A stretch of DNA of 51,655 bases from Clostridiales bacterium (lineage in GTDB: Bacteria; Bacillota; Clostridia; Oscillospirales; UBA644), in assembly GCA_003343705.1 (NCBI GenBank), contig QAKR01000046.1, forward strand, positions 1-51,655, read 5' to 3'. Positions 25,535 through 33,264 of the stretch are shown here, one piece after another (the first letter of the stretch is position 1; each line of letters begins with the position of its first letter). The translations under genes and the position numbers were made by a program. The notes under the pieces were generated by a model. It did no database searches and had not been told where the DNA came from. It saw nothing but the letters and a program-made list of their open reading frames with translations.

Positions 25535-26878
25535 ATGTTTAAAAACGAATATCTCGAGAAAGTTTATAGTGACGTAGTAAACAGAGACCCCAATCAACCT
25601 GAATTTTTGCAAGCTGTACGCGAAGTTCTTGAATGCATGGAACCCGTTATCGCAAAAAAACCGGAATATGAAAAAGCCGGAATTCTTGAAAGAATTGTCG
25701 AACCTGAAAGAGCAATTGTCTTTCGTGTTTCATGGGTAGATGACAACGGCAACGTTCGTGTAAACAGAGGCTTTAGAGTTCAGTTTAACTCTGCAATCGG
25801 CCCTTACAAAGGTGGACTTAGACTTCACCCCACCGTTAATCTTTCAGTAATCAAGTTTTTAGGGTTTGAACAAATTTTTAAAAACAGCTTAACAGGTCTT
25901 TCTCTCGGCGGAGGTAAAGGGGGTTCTGACTTTGATCCTAAAGGTAAATCCGATGCTGAAATTATGCGCTTTTGCCAAAGTTTTATGACAGAACTTTCAA
26001 AACATATCGGGGCAGACACAGATGTTCCGGCTGGAGATATTGGTGTAGGCGGAAGAGAAATAGGTTTCTTATTTGGCCAATATAAGCGCTTACGCAACGA
26101 ATTCACAGGAGTCCTGACTGGTAAAGGTCTTACATACGGAGGATCACTTATTCGTCCGGAAGCTACCGGATACGGGCTATGTTATTTTACAGATGAAATG
26201 TTAAAAGCAAACGGTCTTTCTTTCAAAGATAAAACTGTTGTTATATCCGGATCGGGAAACGTTGCTATATACGCAACCGAAAAAGCACAGCAGCTTGGCG
26301 CTAAAGTTGTAGCTGTAAGCGACAGTAACGGATACATTTATGACAAAGACGGTATTAAAGTTGATATTTTAAAAGAAATTAAAGAAGTTAAACGCGGAAG
26401 AATTTCAGATTATATTATACACGTACCAAAAGCACAGTATTTTGAAGGCAACGGTATCTGGTCTATTAAATGCGATATTGCTCTTCCCTGTGCTACACAA
26501 AATGAGCTTAACGGTGAAGACGCAAAAACACTTATCAAAAACGGTTGTATTGCTGTAGCTGAAGGTGCTAATATGCCATCTACACCTGAAGCAATCGAAG
26601 AATTTTTATCAAACGGCGTTTTATTTGGGCCTGCAAAAGCAGCCAATGCCGGAGGAGTTGCAACATCAGGGCTAGAAATGTGCCAAAACTCTCAAAGACT
26701 TCCTTGGACAGCTGAACAAGTTGATGAGAAGCTTAAAGAAATTATGGTAGGCATTTATCACAACGCCGCTGTTGCTGCTGCTGAATATGGATTTGAAGGA
26801 AACCTGGTTGCAGGTGCAAACATTGCCGGATTTGTTAAAGTTGCAGATGCAATGTTAGCTCAAGGAATCGCTTATTGA
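25535..26878 (+). CDS. gdhA: NADP-type glutamate dehydrogenase
   Basis: GdhA aminates 2-oxoglutarate to glutamate. The 447-residue length and the sequence around GPYKGGLRLHPTVN (about residue 90) and LGGGKGGSDFDPKGKSD fit the hexameric family I enzyme. The catalytic Lys lies in GGGKGG and the Asp in DVPAGDIGVGGRE. The nucleotide-binding fold begins near VVISGSGNVA (about residue 235). NADP preference is assumed from family. The gene is a single unit with its own promoter and terminator. Confidence 0.96.
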   Translation: MFKNEYLEKVYSDVVNRDPNQPEFLQAVREVLECMEPVIAKKPEYEKAGILERIVEPERAIVFRVSWVDDNGNVRVNRGFRVQFNSAIGPYKGGLRLHPTVNLSVIKFLGFEQIFKNSLTGLSLGGGKGGSDFDPKGKSDAEIMRFCQSFMTELSKHIGADTDVPAGDIGVGGREIGFLFGQYKRLRNEFTGVLTGKGLTYGGSLIRPEATGYGLCYFTDEMLKANGLSFKDKTVVISGSGNVAIYATEKAQQLGAKVVAVSDSNGYIYDKDGIKVDILKEIKEVKRGRISDYIIHVPKAQYFEGNGIWSIKCDIALPCATQNELNGEDAKTLIKNGCIAVAEGANMPSTPEAIEEFLSNGVLFGPAKAANAGGVATSGLEMCQNSQRLPWTAEQVDEKLKEIMVGIYHNAAVAAAEYGFEGNLVAGANIAGFVKVADAMLAQGIAY

Positions 26879-26962
26879 TTATCACCCATCCAATATATAT
26901 TATCACATAATTCATACTTTGTCAAGTACTTTTATTCATTTTAATATCTTCCTTATTAACGT

Positions 26963-27003
26963 AAAACCGGGACTACAGAGTAAACTCTTGTAGTTCCGGT
27001 TTT
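26963..27003. terminator. Bidirectional terminator between gdhA and the lipoprotein gene
   Basis: AAAACCGG at 26963-26970 pairs with CCGGTTTT at 26996-27003. A second block ACTACA/TGTAGT continues the stem inward. Both ends are A/T runs, so it can work for gdhA and for the convergent minus-strand pgk-tpiA-lipoprotein transcript. Confidence 0.9.
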
Positions 27004-27021
27004 GCCTTTATGCGAATTAAG

Positions 27022-27624
27022 TTATTTTATCTGACCAAGATATTCGAATGAAGAAGCATTTGTTTTCACATCGTCTTCTGTGAGGTCATCGCCATAAACA
27101 TAGTACGAAAGTGTATAAATATCAGTATTTATAAACATTTTATATTCATAAATAATACAACTTGATTGATTCTCCGTAACCTTACAGACAGAAGATATTT
27201 TTTTAATACCGTTTTCTTCTATTTTTTCAAAACTTATAAACTCGGTTTCGTTAAAAACATTTTTAAAAGTTTGTTCTTTAAGTTCTTTTGTGTTTTCATC
27301 GAATTTATCACGCCCATCCGGGTCGTGCAGTATACCGATTGTTAACATATCAGAGCTTTTTGAGCTTACAAGACGGGTGCTGTATTCATAAACCATTGTA
27401 AGTTCCCATCCGTCGATAGCAGAGATTGTTGCATACCCGTCAGATAGATAAAGCTTGCCGTTTGCTATAGTTCCGCGTAAAGGTTCATTAATCGGAGGCG
27501 CCTTTTCTGGTTGAACAGGTTCTTCTGTCTCAGGTATTTGTTCAACCGATACAGGCTCCTGCTTTTGGCATGAGCACAGACTAAATACGCATACTAAAAG
27601 AAATATCAGTGATAGTTTTTTCAA
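27022..27624 (-). CDS. Hypothetical lipoprotein
   Basis: The product has 200 residues. The N-terminus MKKLSLIFLLVCVFSLCSC ends in a lipobox with Cys19 as lipidated residue. A Pro/Glu-rich linker (about 20-48) is followed by a ~150-residue beta/alpha domain resembling PsbP/DUF1795-type folds (ISAIDGWELTMVYEY...). The function is unknown. It lies 34 bases after tpiA and probably shares its transcript, although a surface lipoprotein is an unusual partner for glycolytic genes. Confidence 0.82.
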   Translation of the reverse strand: MKKLSLIFLLVCVFSLCSCQKQEPVSVEQIPETEEPVQPEKAPPINEPLRGTIANGKLYLSDGYATISAIDGWELTMVYEYSTRLVSSKSSDMLTIGILHDPDGRDKFDENTKELKEQTFKNVFNETEFISFEKIEENGIKKISSVCKVTENQSSCIIYEYKMFINTDIYTLSYYVYGDDLTEDDVKTNASSFEYLGQIK

Positions 27625-27658
27625 AGCCTACACCTCCGAAAATAATCTAATTTAAAAA

Positions 27659-28411
27659 TTATTTTGCAGCATGCACAATTATTGCAAAATCTTCCGTTTT
27701 AAGAGAAGCACCACCTATAAGACCACCGTCTACATGTTCTTTACTTAAAAGTTCTTCAGCATTTTTTGCATTCATCGATCCACCATATTGAACAGTAAGA
27801 TCGTCAGCAACGTCTTTATTATAAAGTGAAGCGACTGTCTCACGGATTATCCCGCAAACTTCATTTGCTTGATCAGCTGTAGCAGTTTTACCTGTGCCGA
27901 TAGCCCAAACAGGCTCATATGCGATTATAATATTCTTCATTTGGGATTCTGAAACACCGCAAAGAGCAATTTTAGTCTGCATGGAAACAAGCTCTGCTGT
28001 TATCCCCTGTTCACGCTGTGCAAGCAGTTCGCCGACACATATTATTGGCTTTAAGCCGTTTTCAAGTGCCTTTAAAACCTTTTTATTAACAGTTTCATCT
28101 GATTCTGCAAAATACTGACGACGTTCGCTATGGCCTATAATTACATATTCTACACCAAGGTCGCAAAGCATCTTTGCACTTACCTCACCGGTATATGCTC
28201 CACTTTCTTCAAAGTGCATATTCTGTGCACTAACTTTAATATTTGAACCTTTCGTTGCTTCAACTGCATTCTGAAGGCATACAAAAGGTACTCCAACTAT
28301 AACATCACACTTTGCATCGGAAAGAACCGGCACAAGTGTTTTAATGAAAGCCGTTGTTTCGGAAGGTGTATTATTCATTTTCCAGTTACCGGCAATTATT
28401 GTTTTTCTCAT
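27659..28411 (-). CDS. tpiA: Triosephosphate isomerase
   Basis: TpiA interconverts dihydroxyacetone phosphate and glyceraldehyde 3-phosphate. The 250-residue product shows the N-terminal IIAGNWKMN with the active-site Asn and Lys, the catalytic His in GHSERR near residue 95, the catalytic Glu in YEPVWAIGTGKTA near 166, and the phosphate loop GGSMNAKNA. The second ATG (28411) is nine bases from GGAG and preferred to the first (28417), which is three bases away. Confidence 0.96.
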   Translation of the reverse strand: MRKTIIAGNWKMNNTPSETTAFIKTLVPVLSDAKCDVIVGVPFVCLQNAVEATKGSNIKVSAQNMHFEESGAYTGEVSAKMLCDLGVEYVIIGHSERRQYFAESDETVNKKVLKALENGLKPIICVGELLAQREQGITAELVSMQTKIALCGVSESQMKNIIIAYEPVWAIGTGKTATADQANEVCGIIRETVASLYNKDVADDLTVQYGGSMNAKNAEELLSKEHVDGGLIGGASLKTEDFAIIVHAAK

Positions 28412-28455
28412 TTTCATAAACTCCGTTCTTTTATTATAAACTTTTATTATAATTT

Positions 28456-28488
28456 AAATTAAGGGGGCATTAAAGCCCCCGTTAATTT
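28456..28488 (-). terminator. Hairpin between pgk and tpiA
   Basis: GGGGGC (28463-28468) pairs with GCCCCC (28475-28480). The stem is extended by AAATTAA/TTAATTT across a single bulged G at 28481. There is no strong U-run, so it may act as a processing or stabilising element that sets pgk and tpiA levels. Confidence 0.6.
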
Positions 28489-28496
28489 ATAAATTA

Positions 28497-29687
28497 TTAT
28501 TTATCTTCAAGGCAAGCTATACCGGGAAGCTCAAGACCCTCGAGGAATTCAAGAGAAGCTCCGCCACCGGTTGATATATGAGTCATTTTATCAGCAAAGC
28601 CCATTTTAACAACAGCAGCTGCACTGTCTCCGCCGCCGATTATTGTCGTAGCATCACATTCTGCTAAAGTATTTGCAACCATGCGTGTTCCTGCTGCAAA
28701 GTTCTTCCACTCAGAAACACCCATAGGACCATTCCAAATAATTGTTTTTGCACCTGAAATAGATTTTGAATAAAGCTCCTGAGTTTTTTCACCAATATCA
28801 AGCCCCATCCATCCATCGGGGATTGAATCAGAATATATTCTCATAAAAATAGTATCTTCTGAATACTGTCTTCCGATTACATTATCAACGGGAAGTAAGA
28901 AATTAACACCTTTAGCTCTTGCTTTTTCCATAAGTTCTTTTGCGAGATCAAGTTTATCGTTTTCACAAATTGATGTTCCGATAGAACATCCCATTGCTTT
29001 GAAGAATGTATAAGCCATTCCTCCACCTATTATAATTGTATCAACTTTTTCAATAAGATTATTAATAACACCGATTTTATCAGAAACTTTAGCTCCGCCT
29101 AAAATAGCTACAAAGGGATGTGCGGGCTCATTAAGAGCATTGCCCATTATCTCAATTTCTTTCTGTATTAGGAACCCGCAAACAGACGGAAGATAGTGTG
29201 AGACACCTTCTGTTGAAGCATGAGCACGATGAGCCGTACCGAATGCATCATTTACATATATATCAGCCATAGAAGCAAGTTCTTTTGCAAATTCCGGATC
29301 GTTTTTCTTTTCTTCTCCATGAAAACGAACATTTTCAAGAAGCATAACATCTCCGTCATTAAGTGCAGCAGCCTTTGCTTTTGCGTCAGCACCAATGACA
29401 TCAGAAGCCATTATAACTTCTTTGCCGAGTTTTTCAGAAAGCCTTTTAGCAACAGGTTTCATTGAAAACTTATCTTCGAATCCATTCTTAGGACGCCCTA
29501 AATGAGAGCATAAAATCAATTTTGCATTGTGTTCGATAAGATACTGTATTGTCGGCAGTGCACCGTTTATACGTGTTTCATCGGTAATGTTGAGATTTTC
29601 GTCGAGAGGAACATTGAAATCGCATCTTACAAGTACTTTTTTCCCGGCAACATCAATATCCTTAACGCTTTTTTTATTATAATTCAT
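28497..29687 (-). CDS. pgk: Phosphoglycerate kinase
   Basis: Pgk makes ATP from 1,3-bisphosphoglycerate. The 396 residues include VLVRCDFNVPLD near residue 18, HLGRPKN near 62, VNDAFGTAHRAHAS, the hinge region GGAKVSDKIGVI, and the nucleotide-binding GGGDSAAAV near 350 with STGGGASLE. Its position upstream of tpiA is usual. The ribosome binding site AGAGGTG precedes the ATG. Confidence 0.97.
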   Translation of the reverse strand: MNYNKKSVKDIDVAGKKVLVRCDFNVPLDENLNITDETRINGALPTIQYLIEHNAKLILCSHLGRPKNGFEDKFSMKPVAKRLSEKLGKEVIMASDVIGADAKAKAAALNDGDVMLLENVRFHGEEKKNDPEFAKELASMADIYVNDAFGTAHRAHASTEGVSHYLPSVCGFLIQKEIEIMGNALNEPAHPFVAILGGAKVSDKIGVINNLIEKVDTIIIGGGMAYTFFKAMGCSIGTSICENDKLDLAKELMEKARAKGVNFLLPVDNVIGRQYSEDTIFMRIYSDSIPDGWMGLDIGEKTQELYSKSISGAKTIIWNGPMGVSEWKNFAAGTRMVANTLAECDATTIIGGGDSAAAVVKMGFADKMTHISTGGGASLEFLEGLELPGIACLEDK

Positions 29688-29716
29688 ATACGCACCTCTT
29701 AACTTATTTAATATAC

Positions 29717-29745
29717 TGAATAATTTTACATTAATATTATGTCAA
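29717..29745 (-). promoter_or_regulatory. Probable promoter of pgk
   Basis: On the minus strand, TTGACA (29740-29745), a 17-base spacer and a weaker -10 box TATTCA (29717-29722) precede pgk, with a leader near 25 bases. Confidence 0.62.
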
Positions 29746-29767
29746 TTTTATGAACATTAACAAATTT

Positions 29768-30469
29768 TTAACAAAAAACTTTACTATAACAATAGATCAG
29801 TCGATCGCCGTATTTTTTACGCCCAATAAATTTTAAACCTGAGGCTGAAAGCATCGTTTTTATATCTTTGGGATCATAACAACGCTCTTCAACAAAATCA
29901 GTAGACATATTATAACGGCCGTCATCAGACTTTTCAAAAAGTGTAAAATCATAAAAAGCATGAACGCCACCAAAATCACATGACATTATCATAACATCAC
30001 CATCTTGGTCATATACGTGCTGCCCTGAAGCTTTTTCAAAACCCGATTTTGTTTTAATATCAAATATAAAATAACCATTAGGTTCAATAAAATTATAGAG
30101 ACGTGCAAAAAATTTTTTGAGCAGACGCTTGTCCGTTATATGATTAACCGTATCAAGTGTACAAAAGACTATATCATATGCACCGTAAAGATCTATTTCA
30201 GATAAATCCTGGCACACAAGATGCACTGCATAACCGGAATTTTCAAGTTTTTCACGAGCGATATCAAGCATTTCATCACTTGAGTCCACACCTGTGCAGT
30301 CATAACCGTATTTAAAAAGATTTTCCATTAACTCGCCGGTACCGCAACCGCAATCAAGAACAAGTCCGTTTTTAGGCAATGCCCATTCTGCAAATACCAA
30401 TTCTAAATATTTAGAGTGTTCAAACCCATTGTTAAAGCGATCGTACAGCCTGTTTAAACTGTCATACAT
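29768..30469 (-). CDS. Class I SAM-dependent methyltransferase
   Basis: The product has 233 residues. SAM-binding motif I is LDCGCGTGELME near residue 40, followed by an acidic motif II (CTGVDSSDEML) and the motif IV region DIVFCTLDTVNHI. The target is unknown. The ATG at 30469 overlaps the regulator gene upstream by eight bases, so the two are translated together. The TTG start nine bases earlier is not needed. Confidence 0.86.
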   Translation of the reverse strand: MYDSLNRLYDRFNNGFEHSKYLELVFAEWALPKNGLVLDCGCGTGELMENLFKYGYDCTGVDSSDEMLDIAREKLENSGYAVHLVCQDLSEIDLYGAYDIVFCTLDTVNHITDKRLLKKFFARLYNFIEPNGYFIFDIKTKSGFEKASGQHVYDQDGDVMIMSCDFGGVHAFYDFTLFEKSDDGRYNMSTDFVEERCYDPKDIKTMLSASGLKFIGRKKYGDRLIYCYSKVFC

Positions 30470-30791
30470 TTTCTTCAAGCCTTCCTAAAACGGTTACGTA
30501 TCCACCGGCTCCGTTTTCAAGACAACGGTTTACTCGGCTTATTGTTGCAGATGAAGCACCGGTTTGTGCTTCAACTTCAGTATATGTTTTTCCGTCCTTA
30601 AGCATTTTAGCAACTTCAAGTCTCTGGGCTAATGCTTTTATCTCTGCAATCGTACAAAGATCTTCAAAATATGCAGCACACTCATCCTCATCCTTTAGCG
30701 TAAGAATTGAACGATATAATGCGTCAAGACTCTCTCCGTTAGGATTTCTCTTCATACTATACACCATGCGGGATGAACTTAATAAAAGCAT
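30462..30791 (-). CDS. yerC: YerC/YecD-type TrpR-family transcriptional regulator, candidate HisR
   Basis: The 109-residue protein matches the YerC/YecD family of the TrpR superfamily in the segments LYRSILTLKDEDECAAYFED, IKALAQRLEVAKMLKDGKTY, and the helix-turn-helix EAQTGASSATISRVNRCL (about residues 74-92). Comparative genomic work has proposed YerC-type proteins as histidine-responsive HisR repressors in Firmicutes; this is recalled, not checked. The window has two his promoters with dyads that such a dimer could bind. The start is uncertain: ATG 30791 has GGAAGG upstream, but ATG 30755 would fit the family N-terminus better. Confidence 0.88.
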   Translation of the reverse strand: MLLLSSSRMVYSMKRNPNGESLDALYRSILTLKDEDECAAYFEDLCTIAEIKALAQRLEVAKMLKDGKTYTEVEAQTGASSATISRVNRCLENGAGGYVTVLGRLEENV

Positions 30792-30824
30792 CTCCGCAAT
30801 CCTTCCCCTATTAATTAATATAAC

Positions 30825-32168
30825 CTATATATCTTTATCATCGAAATAAAAATTATTTTGGCGTTGCTGTTGTCGTTGTTTCAATTTACGTCTTCGTTCT
30901 ATACGTTTTTTTCTTTCCATATATGCATATACAATAAAAATTATAAATAAAACTGCAAGAACAAGTACTACAACACCTATTATAACAAGAACTTTAATAA
31001 CAGCATCCCAAAATCCACCTGAATTTTCAATTTTAACTTCTGATCCTACAAATACAGGAGCATCAAGAGATTGCATAGAAAGTTCTAACGGATATTTACC
31101 TATCTCTGTTCCTCCGGCTGTTAAAGTTATAAACTCGGCTCCGGGATCTTGAGTATATTTTTTAGCCACTGATGTTGTTATTTTTACATCCTTTTGAGTA
31201 AATGTATTTTCAAGTAAAAAAGTTATATCACTGTTTAACATATATTTTGCAACAGATACTTTATAATCATCTTTAATAACATCTGCCGTATAGGGTCCGG
31301 CAGCAGCCTTAGATAAAGTTGCGTATCTATAATTCGAAAATACATAATTAAACAGAGCCGTAGTTTCAGAAAAACGTTGATCTCCGGTTTCGCAACCCAG
31401 TAGCACACAAATAAGCTCCACATCTCCACGTTTAGCAGATGTTACAACTGTATATTTTGCTGCTTCTGTCCACCCGGTCTTTCCTCCGGTCGCGCTCTCA
31501 TAATAGTATTCGCTTGCCTTAAGCATTTTATGTGATGTGGCACCGGTACGTTCTGTGTTTTTATTAGTAGCCGCGGCTGTATATGTCACCCCGGAAAAGA
31601 ATTTTCTGAACATTTCATTTTGTAATGCGGTTTTAGTTATAAGTGCCATATCATATGCGGTTACGTAATGATCTTTATTTGGAAGCCCGTTAGCGTTACA
31701 AAAATTAGTATTTGTACAGCCTATAGCTTCTGCCCGTGAATTCATAATTTTTGCAAATCCTGAAATTGAGCCTCCGATATATTCGGCAACAACATTAGCT
31801 GCGTCATTAGCAGACGGAAGCATTGTTGCATAAAGCAAACTTTCAAGAGGCATCTGTTCACCGTCTACAAGCATTATATGTGAAGTATCTCGAGGAACAG
31901 CAGCATTTCCGACGGCTGTTTCTGTTGCAGTAAGAACATCTGTTAAAGAGGCATTTTCAACAGCAAGAAGAGTTGTCATGATTTTTGTTATACTGGCAGG
32001 ATACGCACGCTCGTTCATATTTTTTTGAAAAATAACCTGTCCTGTTTTTGCATCCATTAAAACAGCTTGAGCGGCCTTTATATCCGGGACAGACTCGGCA
32101 TTAACGGCAATCGAAGACAGAGATAATATAATTATTAAACTAAAAAACAGAGCTGATAATTTTTTCAT
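30825..32168 (-). CDS. dacF: D-alanyl-D-alanine carboxypeptidase (DacF/PBP5 type)
   Basis: The enzyme trims the terminal D-Ala of peptidoglycan stem peptides outside the membrane. The product of 447 residues has a signal peptide (about 1-24). The serine peptidase S11 motifs are SITK (Ser59, Lys62), SAN near 119-121 and KTG near 230. The C-terminal part holds a PBP5-like beta domain and, unusually clear, a transmembrane helix near 390-415 followed by a basic, Gln/Arg-rich tail, which would anchor it. ATG 32168 starts a standard signal peptide. A TTG start seven codons earlier is less likely. Confidence 0.9.
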   Translation of the reverse strand: MKKLSALFFSLIIILSLSSIAVNAESVPDIKAAQAVLMDAKTGQVIFQKNMNERAYPASITKIMTTLLAVENASLTDVLTATETAVGNAAVPRDTSHIMLVDGEQMPLESLLYATMLPSANDAANVVAEYIGGSISGFAKIMNSRAEAIGCTNTNFCNANGLPNKDHYVTAYDMALITKTALQNEMFRKFFSGVTYTAAATNKNTERTGATSHKMLKASEYYYESATGGKTGWTEAAKYTVVTSAKRGDVELICVLLGCETGDQRFSETTALFNYVFSNYRYATLSKAAAGPYTADVIKDDYKVSVAKYMLNSDITFLLENTFTQKDVKITTSVAKKYTQDPGAEFITLTAGGTEIGKYPLELSMQSLDAPVFVGSEVKIENSGGFWDAVIKVLVIIGVVVLVLAVLFIIFIVYAYMERKKRIERRRKLKQRQQQRQNNFYFDDKDI

Positions 32169-32246
32169 CACTTGAGTATAACCTTTCAAAATTTGTGTTA
32201 CTAAAGAGAATTAATCTTTATTAAATATATGCTGTAATAAAGAATT

Positions 32247-33116
32247 TTATCTCTTTTGGGATTTTATAAGCACAGCATGAACAGCAACACGAACATTTTT
32301 ATCGGAACCTTTACAGGTTGATAAAGTTAAAATAACGTCATCATCAGTAAAATCAAAGGTTTTTAATGCAGAAATCTCATTATTGTTTTGAAGTTTAGTT
32401 GCGTATTTTGCAAGACCGTTCAACCCGCTTGTAAAAACTGTTTTACGATAATCATAATCAGCAGTTGTCTCATACCAAGAAAAGACTTGCCATATGCTTA
32501 CTTCATTTTTTGTTGTAATTTTTATAAAATGGTTATTTGCATTTGCCCACCATCGTTTAGCATTATCAAGATATTTAAGACCTCCGAACGGGCCTCGTGC
32601 ATGTGCATATATAACAATGTTTTTATTATTTTTTATACTAGTTAAATCATTGCGGTAGTCTGCATATATACTACCGTTATAGCTATACTTTTTATTTTCG
32701 TCATGTGTTAGGTAATATTCGTTATTATTACAATGTAAAAGAGGCCCTGAAATAGGTAGTCCTGCAATTGAAGACGGCCCGCAAAAATAGAACCATCCAC
32801 TTACATCGGAATTTTTATACCCTGATAGATCTTTTTCAAGATAAGAAACAGTCATCCCATCGACAGATGCTACAGGGATTTCGGTTATAGGGGAAGGATC
32901 ACTGTCATATCCGTTTTCATAAGTAGCATATTTTGATGAAAGAGGCATCGTATCGGCATAATCATTATTAGCATGATAAACTGCAGTATATACTTGAGGT
33001 AAATCTTCTACAGCAGGAAGAATAAGAGGAGTTTTTGAATATAGAAAACCGGTAAATATGGCAACTAATAATAAGGACGATATCATCCACGTAATAAACT
33101 TAACATTTTTATTCAT
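32247..33116 (-). CDS. Class B-like sortase
   Basis: Sortases cut a sorting motif and join surface proteins to the cell wall or to each other. The 289-residue product has an N-terminal membrane anchor (about 10-28). Near the C-terminus it shows a TLSTC-type motif with catalytic Cys268 and an Arg (Arg276) in KNVRVAVHAVL. The catalytic His is probably His172 in VIYAHARG, which replaces the usual YGHN sequence. The overall layout fits SrtB. No protein in this window has an LPXTG-like C-terminal signal. The start at ATG 33116 has AGGGGTG upstream. Confidence 0.86.
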   Translation of the reverse strand: MNKNVKFITWMISSLLLVAIFTGFLYSKTPLILPAVEDLPQVYTAVYHANNDYADTMPLSSKYATYENGYDSDPSPITEIPVASVDGMTVSYLEKDLSGYKNSDVSGWFYFCGPSSIAGLPISGPLLHCNNNEYYLTHDENKKYSYNGSIYADYRNDLTSIKNNKNIVIYAHARGPFGGLKYLDNAKRWWANANNHFIKITTKNEVSIWQVFSWYETTADYDYRKTVFTSGLNGLAKYATKLQNNNEISALKTFDFTDDDVILTLSTCKGSDKNVRVAVHAVLIKSQKR

Positions 33117-33136
33117 AAAAATAACACCCCTATAAA

Positions 33137-33165
33137 ATTTTACCATACTATTTAATAGTTGTCAA
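33137..33165 (-). promoter_or_regulatory. Promoter of the sortase gene
   Basis: On the minus strand, TTGACA (33160-33165), a 17-base spacer and TAAAAT (33137-33142) precede the sortase. It may serve the whole row sortase-dacF-yerC-methyltransferase, whose gaps are 78 bases or less. Confidence 0.75.
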
Positions 33166-33196
33166 CACCTTTGCCAAAATTACCTAAATTATACAA

Positions 33197-33241
33197 AAAG
33201 GGGTTGTTGTATTCATTTATATCAAACACAACAGCCCCTTT
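33197..33241 (-). terminator. Terminator of the beta-helix dockerin protein gene
   Basis: A 14-base-pair stem with one G-U pair (33197-33210 with 33228-33241) is followed on the minus strand by a run of T (CCCCTTTTTGTA). It lies 24 bases after the stop of the upstream gene. Confidence 0.9.
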
Positions 33242-33264
33242 AATCAAGCGCGCCTAAATTTACT

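Noticed and set aside
32216..32242. Inverted repeat CTTTATTA-11-TAATAAAG between the sortase and dacF genes, similar to the his operator arms
   Set aside because: The spacer is 11 and not 6 bases, and AT-rich words of this kind are frequent here; not enough to call a third operator.
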